Assembly: GCF_023278565.1 (NCBI RefSeq)
Contig: NC_064679.1
Span: forward strand, 2,914,001-2,978,000
DNA: 64,000 nt
Direction: 5' to 3'
Source of the DNA: Colletotrichum lupini
Lineage: Eukaryota > Ascomycota > Sordariomycetes > Glomerellales > Glomerellaceae
Below are positions 45,880 through 57,276 of this stretch, piece after piece. A program made the position numbers and the translations under genes. The notes under the pieces were generated by a model. That model was not told the DNA's origin and ran no database searches. It worked only from the letters and a program-made list of their open reading frames with translations. Positions within the stretch are counted from its first letter, which is position 1; each line of letters starts with the position of its first letter.

Positions 45880-48800
45880 AGCAGAGGAGCGCTCGCATAC
45901 CTAGCCAAAAGGATGCGGAGACATTTACCAGCCGACAAAGCGAGTTATGTTTAAGGCCGTCTCCAGCAGATATGGAACTTTTTTTTTTCTTCTTTTTGTT
46001 CAGTTGTTTACCCGACAGCGAGGCGTTTAGCAGGGACAACAGCAACACGCAGACTGCATCATTTCCTTGAGTTGATGGGGACTGGGAAGGATCATGGCGT
46101 TTATGGTTTTGCTTTCGCAGGTTCAGCCCGAAGGTCTCCTAAGGGAGGATGCGGGATTGAAGGACTGGGAGGTCTTCCATTCCACTACATGTTTTTGCAT
46201 TGTGTGCAGGGCGGATGAGAGGATGCCGCACTGCCCTGCATCCCAACTTTCATTCTTCTGCACAGATTTCTTTGGGCAACTCACTCAACACCGCACACCA
46301 CTCCCGACTTTATCTCCTTTTTTTCCTTTCTATATTGTTCTGTGTCTACATGATTTAGGCTTTCTCCTACAAACTGCATCTGGTTAACGAGAAGGGATGG
46401 ACGGGGTCGATATTTCGGACGCGGCGGGGTTCTGTGACAGAAACTCGGCCTTTGCTAGACCCGAGAAAAACAAACCGGGCAGACATGCTCGGCAATTGCT
46501 TATCGATCTATCATACTTAGCGCCGAGGGGAAGACTCTTGTTTCTCTCTTCTTTTTGCGTCATGGTTTTTGCATTCGGGTCTGACGCAGTGCCGCCGAAA
46601 ATAGGAGGAGTCACGGCTGACTCAAAACAAAAGCCTCTTTTAAAAAACAAAACAAGACTGAATATAAGTATCATCAAACTGCAATGACGTGGATGGCTAC
46701 GGCCACGCTTCCGCTCTCACCGAGACTCTAATAAGGTGTATTACTCGTGTGTATGCAACTTTCTGTCTGTTCTGGAGATGACAAAATAAGGTATGATGTT
46801 GGCCATCCAAAGACACGATCCAAGGAGGCAACCTACGTACTTTACCTACCTGAGGTACATCATCTCGTTTTCCCCCATCGGCATACTATTCATGGGATGA
46901 CCTGAACAGTGGCAAGGCGTGGCTGAGCACGTCACGGAGGGGGAGGGGAAGGGAGCTCTCGGACTCTTGGCGGTCGAAGCGACGACGGATTTCACAGCTT
47001 TTCTTGGGATTCTTGAAGAGACGGAGGACCTTGCCTTTGTGACCTTTGAGACCGTCGGGGAGTGGCAAGGCCTCTTTTTGGCTCGTCTGATGATATTCAA
47101 AGTGAGGCAATCATGGGGTCGATAAGGTGCCTCTGAGAAACGAAGGTCCGGCCCGTCATGTGGCGGCGGCGATCTTACTTGGTTTCATGATCATGATAGC
47201 TGGTAGAAGGTAGAGCACACGCACATGTATATATTGAGGTTGTGTTGAGTTGGATGCTGGGATGGGATTTTATGCTATTGGAGTTGATCTTCTCCTTTCT
47301 CCGTGTAGATGGTTTGGACAGTCTATAATAGGAAGACGTCACGCTACGAAGCCTAGCTCACTTGCGAAAGAGAGTGGAATAGGCCTCCCCCCTCTTTTGC
47401 CTACAAGCTCACGGTCTCCAGGATGAGGGGGTAATGCCTGGACCGGGGATAATTCGCCGGGCGGACGAAGAGCATGCGGAGAGAATTATGATTTTTAAGG
47501 TGTTCGGGCCAAAGGATTGAGTTTACCGGCGCACTAGATTGGCAGCCGTCCCTTGCGTGCATGGTGAGTTGGAGGAGGACTGCACTAAGCCTCCTGTACA
47601 GGACTCAGTCTAGAGGGCGAGCGATGAGAGCAAAGATGGAGGAGGGTGTAGAGCAGCGAATGCAGAGGCAGAGTCAAGCTAGAATGTGGAATCCGGGGGA
47701 AGAAGGGATCGATGATGTCGGCGACGATGCGGTGGTGAGCAGTCGGTTCATGCCATCATTGGCTCAAGGTACTGTGTTTGATTTCATCTCAAGTGTGCTT
47801 GCTTTAATAGCAAAAGTCTTGTCCTATATCATTCTGATGAAATGCTAATATTTAGAGTTTATGGTGCATGTTTTGAGATGCTTGTAGATTTTCATCCGCT
47901 CCTTGATATTTATATCTACTTTGGGGGGGGGATGTTATGTGTTACTAAGTTGAGAAGCTGAGGTCTCTGACATGGTCCTTGCCAGCGTAGGAGTGAGCAT
48001 GAAAGAGCATGAGATGAGGGTATGAAGAATTGAGTAGGACCTCGAGAGAAGATGTGAGGACAGGAGGGAGTGAGAATGAGAATGAGAATGAGAGTGAGGA
48101 AGGGAGAGTGAGACGAAGAGTGAGACGAAGAGTGCAAAGAAGCTTTGCCAATGTACGTGGCGGCCGAGGCTTGTGTGAAAATCGTGTGGACTTGGCACTT
48201 GGCGCTTGGCGGTGCGACGTTGACGACGACGGCTGCGGTGCTAGGAACGAGGGGAGACGACGACGTTGCGACTGAGGGAAAAAGAGGAAAACGGGCACGC
48301 GAGCACTTCCTCGATGGCGGCTAGCACAGGCTGCAAAGGAAAATTGGCAAAAGGCTTGGCGATGGCTCGGCATGCGGGAAGGACCAAGGGTTAGTGTGGA
48401 AGATTCCTCGCATAGTTAGTTAATTTGCCGTACGATGGATGGATTTTTTCAATTTTTCGTCGTCGTGTTTTCGAGGTTCGTCAACGCCGTCAACGCAAGC
48501 CCCTTCATGCAGCCACAACGTGCATGGGAGGAGACTAGGCCATGCCGGAAGTGCGGGTTTGCTGGGAGTCAATAGATCTGGCACGTTTTCGTTTTAGGGA
48601 CGGTGATTGGCTGGATCTGGATGACTTTTGTTTCGGCGGTTCTTGTACTTCCTTTAAGCTCGCCCATGGGCGGCAGGCGGGCAAAAGGTGGCATGCCACG
48701 AGTGGAGCCTCACCTCCGTCGAGAAAGAAAGAAAAAAAAGGTGCCGTGTGTGGGTAGTAGCGGGGTTATTTTATGGGGAGGACGAGGAGGAATGCTGGCG

Positions 48801-51703
48801 AGAGATTGGTCCGACGATCCATCCGTCACCTTCTGTCCGGTCGCTTGTTGGTCACTTGTATCTTTTTTCCCTTCTTGACAGGAAGGCACGCGGAAGGGGA
48901 AGGGGAAGGGGAGGAGCGGCCAGGCCAGACCAGACCAGTAGGTAGAGCAGCGGCGGAGGACTGGAGTGACAGTCTGCAGTCTGCAGCATCGTGCTCTTTC
49001 TCCTCCTTTCCCCTCCGCTCGCCTTGCTGCAGGTTGGGACATGGGGGTGTTGCTCTTTCTGCAGCCGCAATTGGCGGGGCGAGTCAGCAGGACATGGAAC
49101 GCCTGAGCTCTTCTGCTCAACGACAACGACTGCGACTGACTGCATGCGGTTGACCTCGGCCGGGAGAGGGAGACGACGATAGCTTACGGAGAATCATTGT
49201 TTGGGAGAGATTGGGGGGAAAGGGGATCAGTCAGGTCGAGAAGCACAAGGCGGGGGATCCAGGCATGGCAAAGATGGGAGGTTTCTAAAAGAGACTCGGT
49301 GGAAGGGGACTGCCTGTCTTGCATGTGTTGGCCCATGGAGACAGATTGTGCCTCGTGGGATTTGGAGTTTGAAAGCTGAAGCTTGAGCTCTATTGCACAC
49401 ACTTACTATTACACGACCGCCTTACACTGCCTTCACAGCATTCTGGAGTTGAGGCGGAAATGGCGAATGATGGCCAGTGCCTGAAAGTAACATAAAAATA
49501 AAAAAGACTGCCCTTCAACGTGTGACTTTCGTTTTGTCTGTGACGGCCACAGTTGCAGTTCAGAGTATTTTGGATTCCTTCCCCCCGCGTGCCCTCGCAC
49601 ATCATCCACAGCACATGGTACGATTTTGGCCGAATTGGCAACGGGAACTGTCAAAGCTGATGGCTGCCAAGATGTGTACAAAGGTACCTTCCTCTCGTTA
49701 GGTATCGTGGTAGGTATCCGGAGTCCGTACGGAGCAAGTACATATCGGGTGAGGTGTCGTGTGAGAGAGAGCATCGGCGGTGGCAGGCTGGATCTCGGAG
49801 CGGTGGACAAGGGCAAGGTAAGGCAGGCGAGGCAGGATCTTCGGGAGCGACAACCTGGAAAGACCCAACGGGCCTAGCAGCTATTACTTGCTACCGCAGC
49901 TGGCTCGCATTTTACCTGCTTTCTTTCCTCTTCGGCTCTTCCTGTGCTGTACGTACTCCGCAGCCTGTGCGGCTTTGCCTCCAAGGTCCAACCAGGTGAC
50001 GTAGAGCTAGTGTGCCCCGCCCGTTTTCGGGTTTGACCGCAGCTGGTCCCTGTGTCATTTTTCTGGTCTTCCCTCCAGGCTTTCCAGCTTGGTTTTTTTT
50101 ATCAATCTTTTTTTTCTTTCTTTTCTTAGCTGGTGCTCACTTAATCCCGCTAGTCCAAAACCAAATAAAGATGGGAAAATAATAATAACAAACCACACAC
50201 TCTGGCTCTGAACCCAAAGCTCAAACTCGGCTTGTCTTGCCTTGCACAAATACCTACCCGTACACAATATACACAGACACGCCTCTTCAATGGCCACCCG
50301 TGTCGCCCCTTACCTCATCACACTCCTCTTCTGGCCCTGACGTCCTGGGGGTTATGGGTCTTCCCACACTTATTCACCTTGATCACAAGGCGAGGTATCC
50401 GTACACCGTAGCCGTACACGGTACAATGAGAAGAAAGTGGAGGGAAGCTGCCATGAGTACGTCCGAGGTCGCGGCGAACTCTGAGAGGAAGCATGAGCAA
50501 CCCAATGGGTCCTCCTACATTCACTCACTGCATACCTTCTTGAATGTGACCATGGACGCTGCCGATGCTACGAAAAGTCAACATCTTCCCAGGTACTCAC
50601 TCATACGCAGCGTACCAAGGTCATAGCAGATGCCTCCCGACACGGGACATTCCTCTTCATTCTCCATGCCATCCCATGCCATCCCATCCCATGCTCTGGT
50701 CCATGGATCCCAGCCCAACCCCCAGTGGGGTGTAAGTGGGCAGAGTGGCCACACCCCACCACAGTCCCAAGCCCGTCTTCCTCTTCCGCCTCTCGATTCT
50801 CAAGTCTCTTGAGTCTGCAGTGCTGCACATCGTACCCCTGGCCCGCTGGGGTTTATTCGGTCTGTCCATCCAAATCACCCGGTTGGACGCGCTTACAGCA
50901 AGTTTGGCAATTGGCTTTTTCATTACTGTTATCGCTTTGTATCTTGTTCCATCAGGAAGCCCAGTCCCGCAGTAGGAGGCCAGAAGCCGCAGCAGCAGCA
51001 AAGCACCCCATCTTTCAATCTCTGACCCTTAGCTCCTCTTTGCCCGTCCGTTACCCAACCTAGGAAAAGATTCGAGACTACCCTGGCGACGCGGTACATG
51101 TGCTTTGTACACCACCTATAGTATCCGTATACCTGATGGTCGTCGACCTACCCAACTCAAGGGGTCCTTTCGGCACATCAGAGAACCGTTGACCCGCCGG
51201 TGAAGCAGCCACGGGATCCAATTCTCGACGGAGACTGGTCCAGAGTCCAAAGACTCGAGCGGCTCCTCGGGGTTCGGCCGATTCCACATCCAGGACATCT
51301 TGTCACTGAGGCAAGACATCTGCCCCGACCAAGCCCTCCACCATCCCGGGATCAACTTTGCTTATATCTGCTCCCGTCCCTCTCGGGCCCATCGTCATTG
51401 TGCTCTCTTTCTCTCTTCCCGCCGTGGCCATCATCAACCCTCCTCTCCCCCTCCATCCTTTGCCTGCTTTCCTCAAGGTAAAGCAAGGAACCTCTTGCAC
51501 CAGTGAACCTTGTCCGTGGGTTACCGTCCCATCCCATCAAGGTTTTGCTTTGGTCTCCCCGCAACCCCCCTACGAGACACATCTAAATACCACAGCCACC
51601 CGCCCTCTTCACAGCGGCGCGTGAGCTAGTCTCCCTCGTCACTAAACACTTCCTTCTCGCAACCCCAGGAAGTGTCTCGGACACCTCACAGCCTTTATTC
51701 ACA
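45880..51703. other. 5.8-kb gene-free spacer
   Basis: No gene supported. It includes the kinase 3' region, short tandem repeats near 48069-48135 (GAGAAT and GAGACGAAGAGT units), purine-rich G tracts near 48890-48920, TACCTA-type motifs near 46840 and 49685-49715, a (CCATCCCATG)n stretch near 50667-50695, and a CT-rich end that probably is the leader of the transporter gene. Frames of 60-138 codons overlap on both strands without family resemblance. Confidence 0.55.
48069..48135 (+). repeat. Purine-rich short tandem repeats
   Basis: Several GAGAAT/GAGTGA hexamers are followed by two copies of a 12-bp unit GAGACGAAGAGT. Microsatellite-like, in a gene-free spacer. Confidence 0.7.
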
Positions 51704-53819
51704 ATGGCGACTCATCACCAGCGCCATTCCGCCCCCATTGGCGTGATTCCCGTGCCTCACGGTCCCGAGACGGGCCAGGAGCATGAGGATTACCCCCGGG
51801 AACACACCACGGCGCATGAGCGCGAGATCTTCGGTCACGTCACGCGTCCCGACGATTCATACACCACCGACGGTGTCTACTGGGCCGATTTGCCCTGGTG
51901 GAAGCGCGTCAACTTCGTCAACAAGGTCGATCGCGATGAGGCCGCCAAGGAGCTCAGGGCCACCGGCGAGATGATGAAGAAGGACCCCCTCTCTCCTCTC
52001 ACCTGGTACTTCCGCAACGCTGTTCTTCCCGGTGCCGGTCTCGGTCTCGAGGGTTACGTTCTGTTCTCCATTGGTAACTTGGAGCCTCTTTTCGCTGCCG
52101 TCTGGCCTGAGTGCTGGGGCAAGGGACACGCCGTTTGCACGCAGAACTGGGTCGCCTCTGTCACATATCTCGAGATTGTTGGCATCATGATTGGTCAGGC
52201 CGCTGTTGGTGTAAGTCCATGAACCTGCGCCTTTGAAAAAAGAAAAACCAATTCTAACAGAATTCCAGGTCATTGGTGATTGGATTGGCCGTCGTTGGGG
52301 TCTCATCCAGGATGCGGCCATCATGTTTGTCGGTCTGCTACTTTTGACCGGCTGCTGGGCCAGCTCTCTCCAGGGCTGGGTCATTTTCTACGCCTGGTCT
52401 CTCTTCTTCTACGGTTTCGGTGTTGGAGGTGAATACCCCATCACTGCTACGTCGTCCATGGAGAACTCTGTCACCGCCGGCCGTCTGTCTACTCGCGAAG
52501 ATCGTCTTCACCGCGGCCGTAAGGTCACCATGGCTTTCCTCATGCAGGGATGGGGTCAGCTCATCAACCAGGTCGTTCTCATCGTCCTTCTCGTCATCTT
52601 CAACCGCGGATACGGCAACGGCCCGTACACCCAGTCCGCCGCTCAGTACACTTTCCGCCTCTCTTTCGCTCTCCCCGCCATCGGTACTTTGTGGCTTGTC
52701 TACTACCGTACCTGGAAGATGCCGCGCGCAAACCAACAGCTTGCGCTGGCTAAGAAGAAGCAGGGTGTCACCGGCTACGACGTGAACGCTCTGAAATACT
52801 GCTTCCAGCATTTTGGTGGTCGCCTCTTGGCTACTGCTGGTACTTGGTTCTGCAATGACGTTTTCTTCTACGGCAACAAGCTTTTCCAGGGCCAGTTCAT
52901 CTCGGTCATCTCCAGCAACCCCGATTCCCTCCTGACAAAGTGGACGTGGAGTCTGATCAACGTCGTCGTCTCCCTTGCCGGTTACTATCTCGCCTCCCTG
53001 TTCATCGACAACAAGCTTTACGGCCGTAAGATGATGCAGCAGGTTGGCTTCTTCATGTGCTTCGTCATGTTCGTCATTCCGGCCTTCAACTTCGAATACT
53101 ACACCAGCCCGGCTGGCGTTCACGCCTTCCAGGCCATGTACTTCCTCAGCTCTTTCTTCAACCAGTTCGGACCCAACTCGGTTACCTTCCTCGTCGCCGG
53201 TGAGGTTTTCCCTACCCCTATCCGCGCCACCGCCCATGGCTTTTCCGCCTGTATCGGCAAGGCCGGAGCTCTCCTCGCCTCCGTCTTGTACAACTACATC
53301 GACACTCAGACCAAGTTCTACGTTGTTCCTTGGTTCGGTCTCGCCGGCATGGTCCTCACCTACTTCTTCCTGCCCGACACCACCGGTCTCGATCTCAAGG
53401 AGCAGGAGCGTCGCTGGACGTACATCCGCAGCGGAAAGGAGGCCGAGTACCACGGTGTCGCCGTTCACCCCACCCATCTCAGTGTCTGGGAGCGCCTCCG
53501 CGGCGTCGGCAAATACTACGACGCCGAGAAGGACCACAAGGCTCAGATCGAGGACATGCGCAAGGAGTGGGAAGAGAGACAGGCGATGCAGGGCGAGAAG
53601 GAGCCCGAGGTCTGGGAAGACCCCGAGCTCTTCTCCGAGGCTATGCACGGCTACTTCAAGGAGCAGCACAAGGGCAAGTCTCAGGGTGGTGTGATGCACG
53701 ACGCCGATGTGTCCGAGTCCTCGTCGGCACGGGAGAAGGAGGCGGGTGACGAGATCCAGCCCAGCCCAATGCTGGGAGCGAGGCAAGATCGCACTGATCT
53801 CGACGAGAAGAGAGGTTAA
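51704..53819 (+). CDS. MFS transporter, phosphate:H+ symporter-like
   Basis: Two exons (51704-52210, 52269-53819; GTAAGT/TCCAG) give 685 aa. The protein has a hydrophilic N-terminus of about 95 residues, roughly 11-12 membrane segments and a charged C-terminal tail of about 130 residues rich in Glu and Lys. The MFS loop 2-3 signature reads GDWIGRRWG, directly at the splice junction, and GVGGEYPITATSSMENS in the fourth segment resembles the GxGGDYPLSA motif of Pho84-type phosphate symporters. FLPDTTGLDLKEQERRW after the last segment is also typical of that group. A plasma-membrane inorganic phosphate or organophosphate importer is the best reading; substrate is inference. Codons are strongly C-ending, suggesting high expression. 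I see no CACGTG phosphate-response site nearby. Confidence 0.9.
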
Positions 53820-55482
53820 TCGTGCATGAAGTGGTGTTTGCATTATACACATAATGAGGAGTATTAAAAATGGGCTTTGGAGTTTACAACCATGGGCGGA
53901 CTACTTGCATTGGAACTGGGGCTTTGGGTAGAAGCATACTCAGCATGGCGTATAAGACGCCCGAATATATTCTTAACGTATTATGACTACCATACTTGTT
54001 GTCCTTCTTCTTGGTGACTTTTGTTTTGATACCTGCCGGATTCGATATCTGCTAAACAGCCTTGCTGGACACGTACTGGTGGAATAGGGGATATCCGGTG
54101 ATCTGGGTAGATGGACATCGGCATCTCGTCCCTAGGGGGGTTAAGGAAGCTTAGTATCGAGACTCGCAATCTAAGTAAATTGCGCCAAAAGCTTGATTGT
54201 CTGCTGGAGTGGGTACCTATATAACACCAAGCCAGCAACGAAGGTTACGCGACGGCCTCGGCGATCCCGGCAGACGGCAGACGGCAGGTGTGTGCCGTGC
54301 CAGCGTATGGTGCTCAAGGTATGGACCACGTGAAAGGCTGGCAGCGCTCCGAGTCGTTGGCATTATGCATGCAAGCACCTGCATGATGAGAGTGCAAGTT
54401 CTCTGCCATGGAGGTGTACTTGAGGCATACGAGTGCGTTCATCCTCGGCGGGCCTTTCTTTTGTTTTCAGAGACCTGAAAGTTTCTTGGTAGTTTGACAA
54501 CCTTGTCAGAATTCATAGAGAACCTTTTGTAACGGAACAGAACGTATGAAATGAAGGTTAAAGCCTAGTGCTTGGGATAGGTCGGAATGAATGGGGTCTT
54601 GGAATTAGCAGGACGTTGGGGATGAGTAAAGTTTGAGATAGGTAGGATGTGGGACGGATATATCTCCCTTTCGACTTCACGATCCTCTGCGAATACGTGA
54701 CAGGTAGTGGTGAAGAGGTGTGAACGACGAAGTAGTTCTAAGTATCATGCTTAATGACGTTTGTCGATGAGGGACGTTGATGAATGAAATCATGGAGCAG
54801 TCGCGCCGACATCTCATTTGAGCATTTTTGCCCAACATGTATGTCAATGTAGGCATAATGGTGCCGTTGCGGACAGATCGGTATCGAGCATTGAGGATTG
54901 TTTTATGTCTGCCGTCTTTCTCATTCATGATAGATAGGGCGCGAATCGGTCCTCGATAGAAATAGCACAATTGGAATATTGAAAGAATACAAACATTCTC
55001 TGTGGTTCTTCAACTTGACTGGCCAAGACGCATTTTCCTTCGTAGCCAGATGTGCGGATTGAATAACTCCAAGACCGCAAAGGCTCGCTTACAATGGCTG
55101 AAAGCATCATGGATACCATCATCTTAGGGCAAGAGTCCAAAAACCTAGGGATGTTGACCTTGGTAGCTCGGAGCTTTCTACCATTGCTGGCTCTACCTAC
55201 CAAATCTCATACTTGTACCTCAGAGCTGCCTCGTCTGCAACGAATTTCGTATGTGTACGGTTCTTTGGGTCTGCTGTGGCAGCTCCTAATTCAAACTTTT
55301 TCCTACTGATCTCTGGAGACGGGACCGTTATACCAAGATTTCATAAAAGGGACCTCAGGACGGATAGGCAAATATGTATAGGCTTACTTCTTCGAGTTAC
55401 ACGCGTACAAATTGTTAGAGGTCTTGGCCAGCGAGATGACCATCATATCTAAGCCTTCTTAAGCCCGATACAGATAAGTTAA
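53820..55482. other. Convergent 3' spacer (transporter / carboxypeptidase)
   Basis: 1.66 kb without a supportable gene. AT content rises in the middle. A CACGTG occurs near 54328, far from any start codon. Frames near 54677-55203 are short and lack family resemblance. Confidence 0.5.
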
Positions 55483-57276
55483 CTAAATTCTTAGCTGTGG
55501 CGGCCCATTTTCTCTCAACATCTTTCTGATATTCTTCGCCGTCATACCAGCCAGCGGATGAGGCTCCATATCCGGATCTTGGTCGGCCTTGACACTAAAC
55601 TCAGCACCACCATCCACCGCCGCCGCCTGTGCAGGCAAAACGGGCAGATGCGTATGCGGATCATACACGGCGCCCTTGGGAACAACCTTTGTCTGCACCG
55701 TCGCGGACCCTTCTCTGAAGGTACTCTCCGGCGGGCCCTGCGTGATCAAGTTCTTCCCAAACACCATCGGCGTCGTCCCGGACGCGATGTCCACCCCCTT
55801 GATCGTCCGCTCCTGGATCCTCAGCGCCGCCTCGGGCTGGTTAAAGGCAGAGAGGTGACCCGCGAAGAAGAGCCGCGTGAAGGAGAAGTTGTCGGCCTGC
55901 TTCACCTCCCCGGGTACCTGCCCGTCCGTGTTGGCAGACATGTTGACGAACCCGGCGCTCGCCCAGTTCGCCGTGCCCAGCTGCGCCGCGACGATCTGTG
56001 CACCAATCATGTTGCTGTCGTAGTCGGCGTCGCCGGTGAAGAGGGAAACGGTGATGCCCTGCTGGACGAGGTTCTTGAGCGACTGCGTGACCAGCGCCCC
56101 CGTACGGCTGTCGTCGCCCGTGGACCCGAAGGCGATGGCGGTCTGCACCGACGCCTGCGTGAAGTTGTTGGACGCCCCAATGGCGGCTTGCACGTCGGCC
56201 CTGTTGAGGTAGCTCACGAACGTGGCCGAGGGGTAGGGTTCCGGAAGGAGGAGGCGGATGTCGTTCTCGGCGCGGCCGGCGTTGACGTCCCAAAAGTCTT
56301 CCACGTTCTTGACGCAAAAGGCGTCGGCCTCGGCGCAGAGCTTGTCGGTCGGCTGGGCGTTGCAGGCGTTTTGACGGTCCTGGCAGCCGCCCTGGCCAAA
56401 CATGTTGGTGAAGAGCTGCTTCTGCTGGGTGTCGTTGAAGGGTTTCACGTCGTAGGGGTTACCCGGGGACACGGAGTAGTTGAAATAGGCGCCGAACTGC
56501 ACGCGGGTGTCCATGAAGCCGTCCTCGATGGAGATGGACTTGAGGGGCACCTGGACGGTGCCGGGGGCTTTCGCCTTGTTCTGCTGGGTGATGAAGTCGG
56601 CGAAGACCGGCACGTAATGGCCGCCGTACGACTGACCGTTGATGTGTACGCCGTTGGCCGCGTACTGCGGGAAGGCGCCCATGATCCCCTGCATCACCTG
56701 GTAAAAGACTTTCGCAGCGTCGGCCGTCGAGTTGGGCGTCAGGGAGACGTCCATGGAGGAGTAGGTCCCGCACATGGGGTCCGCGGATGTGCACTGCTGG
56801 GGCACGATCTCCGCCGTCTTTGGGTTGACGGTGCCGTTGACCAGGTTGGTGAAGGAGAAGCCGACGGTCGCGGGCTGGTCGACGAAGAGCAGGTTGCTCA
56901 CCGTCGACCACGAGTTCGGGTTGTCCACCACTTTGCCCTTGGCGTCGATGGAGCAAGGGCCAATCTCGGTGAAGAGGCCGTTCATGGAGGACGCTCCCGG
57001 CCCGCCGTCGAGTCTGACGGTCAAGGGAGCTGCGGCGGCATTCTGTCGTGCTTCAAACATGTAAAAGTACATGTGCTGCGTTGGGCTGACGTCCACGTAG
57101 CCGGCGAAGCTCTTCACGTTGGGGTTCGTCTCGCAGATGCCGTTCGGCACCTCTTTAAATCGGACATTAACGCCTCCGGCCCCCTTGACCGTCTTGAGAT
57201 CCGTAGGCTGCGCAACGAACTGCGCAGAAGTCAGAGATGAAAAGAAGGCAACGGCGCAAACGAGAGTAGCCCGCAT
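55483..57276 (-). CDS. Secreted serine carboxypeptidase, family S10, with unusual substrate-site residues
   Basis: A single exon of 597 aa. The start MRATLVCAVAFFSSLTSAQ is a clear signal peptide, so the enzyme is secreted or vacuolar. Family S10 enzymes remove C-terminal residues at acid pH with a Ser-Asp-His triad. All three are in place: Ser216 in GQSYGG, Asp418 in GDADYDSN, His474 in AGHLSAF. Several NxS/T sites and pairs of Cys fit secretion. The residues that hold the peptide C-terminus differ: the usual WxNGGPGCSS block is RLDGGPGASS (R88, D90, A95) and GESYGG is GQSYGG. Activity or specificity may therefore be altered. The 560-aa frame on the opposite strand is a GC-bias shadow. A 14-bp palindrome lies 84 bp upstream of the ATG. 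Confidence 0.93.
   Translation of the reverse strand: MRATLVCAVAFFSSLTSAQFVAQPTDLKTVKGAGGVNVRFKEVPNGICETNPNVKSFAGYVDVSPTQHMYFYMFEARQNAAAAPLTVRLDGGPGASSMNGLFTEIGPCSIDAKGKVVDNPNSWSTVSNLLFVDQPATVGFSFTNLVNGTVNPKTAEIVPQQCTSADPMCGTYSSMDVSLTPNSTADAAKVFYQVMQGIMGAFPQYAANGVHINGQSYGGHYVPVFADFITQQNKAKAPGTVQVPLKSISIEDGFMDTRVQFGAYFNYSVSPGNPYDVKPFNDTQQKQLFTNMFGQGGCQDRQNACNAQPTDKLCAEADAFCVKNVEDFWDVNAGRAENDIRLLLPEPYPSATFVSYLNRADVQAAIGASNNFTQASVQTAIAFGSTGDDSRTGALVTQSLKNLVQQGITVSLFTGDADYDSNMIGAQIVAAQLGTANWASAGFVNMSANTDGQVPGEVKQADNFSFTRLFFAGHLSAFNQPEAALRIQERTIKGVDIASGTTPMVFGKNLITQGPPESTFREGSATVQTKVVPKGAVYDPHTHLPVLPAQAAAVDGGAEFSVKADQDPDMEPHPLAGMTAKNIRKMLRENGPPQLRI

Noticed and set aside
52338..53852. 504-codon frame antisense to the MFS transporter
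   Set aside because: Antisense of a strongly biased coding sequence; spans the same exon and lacks any domain.
55558..57240. 560-codon frame antisense to the carboxypeptidase
   Set aside because: The minus-strand protein has signal peptide, triad and family motifs; the opposite frame is Val/Gly/His/Arg-rich bias.
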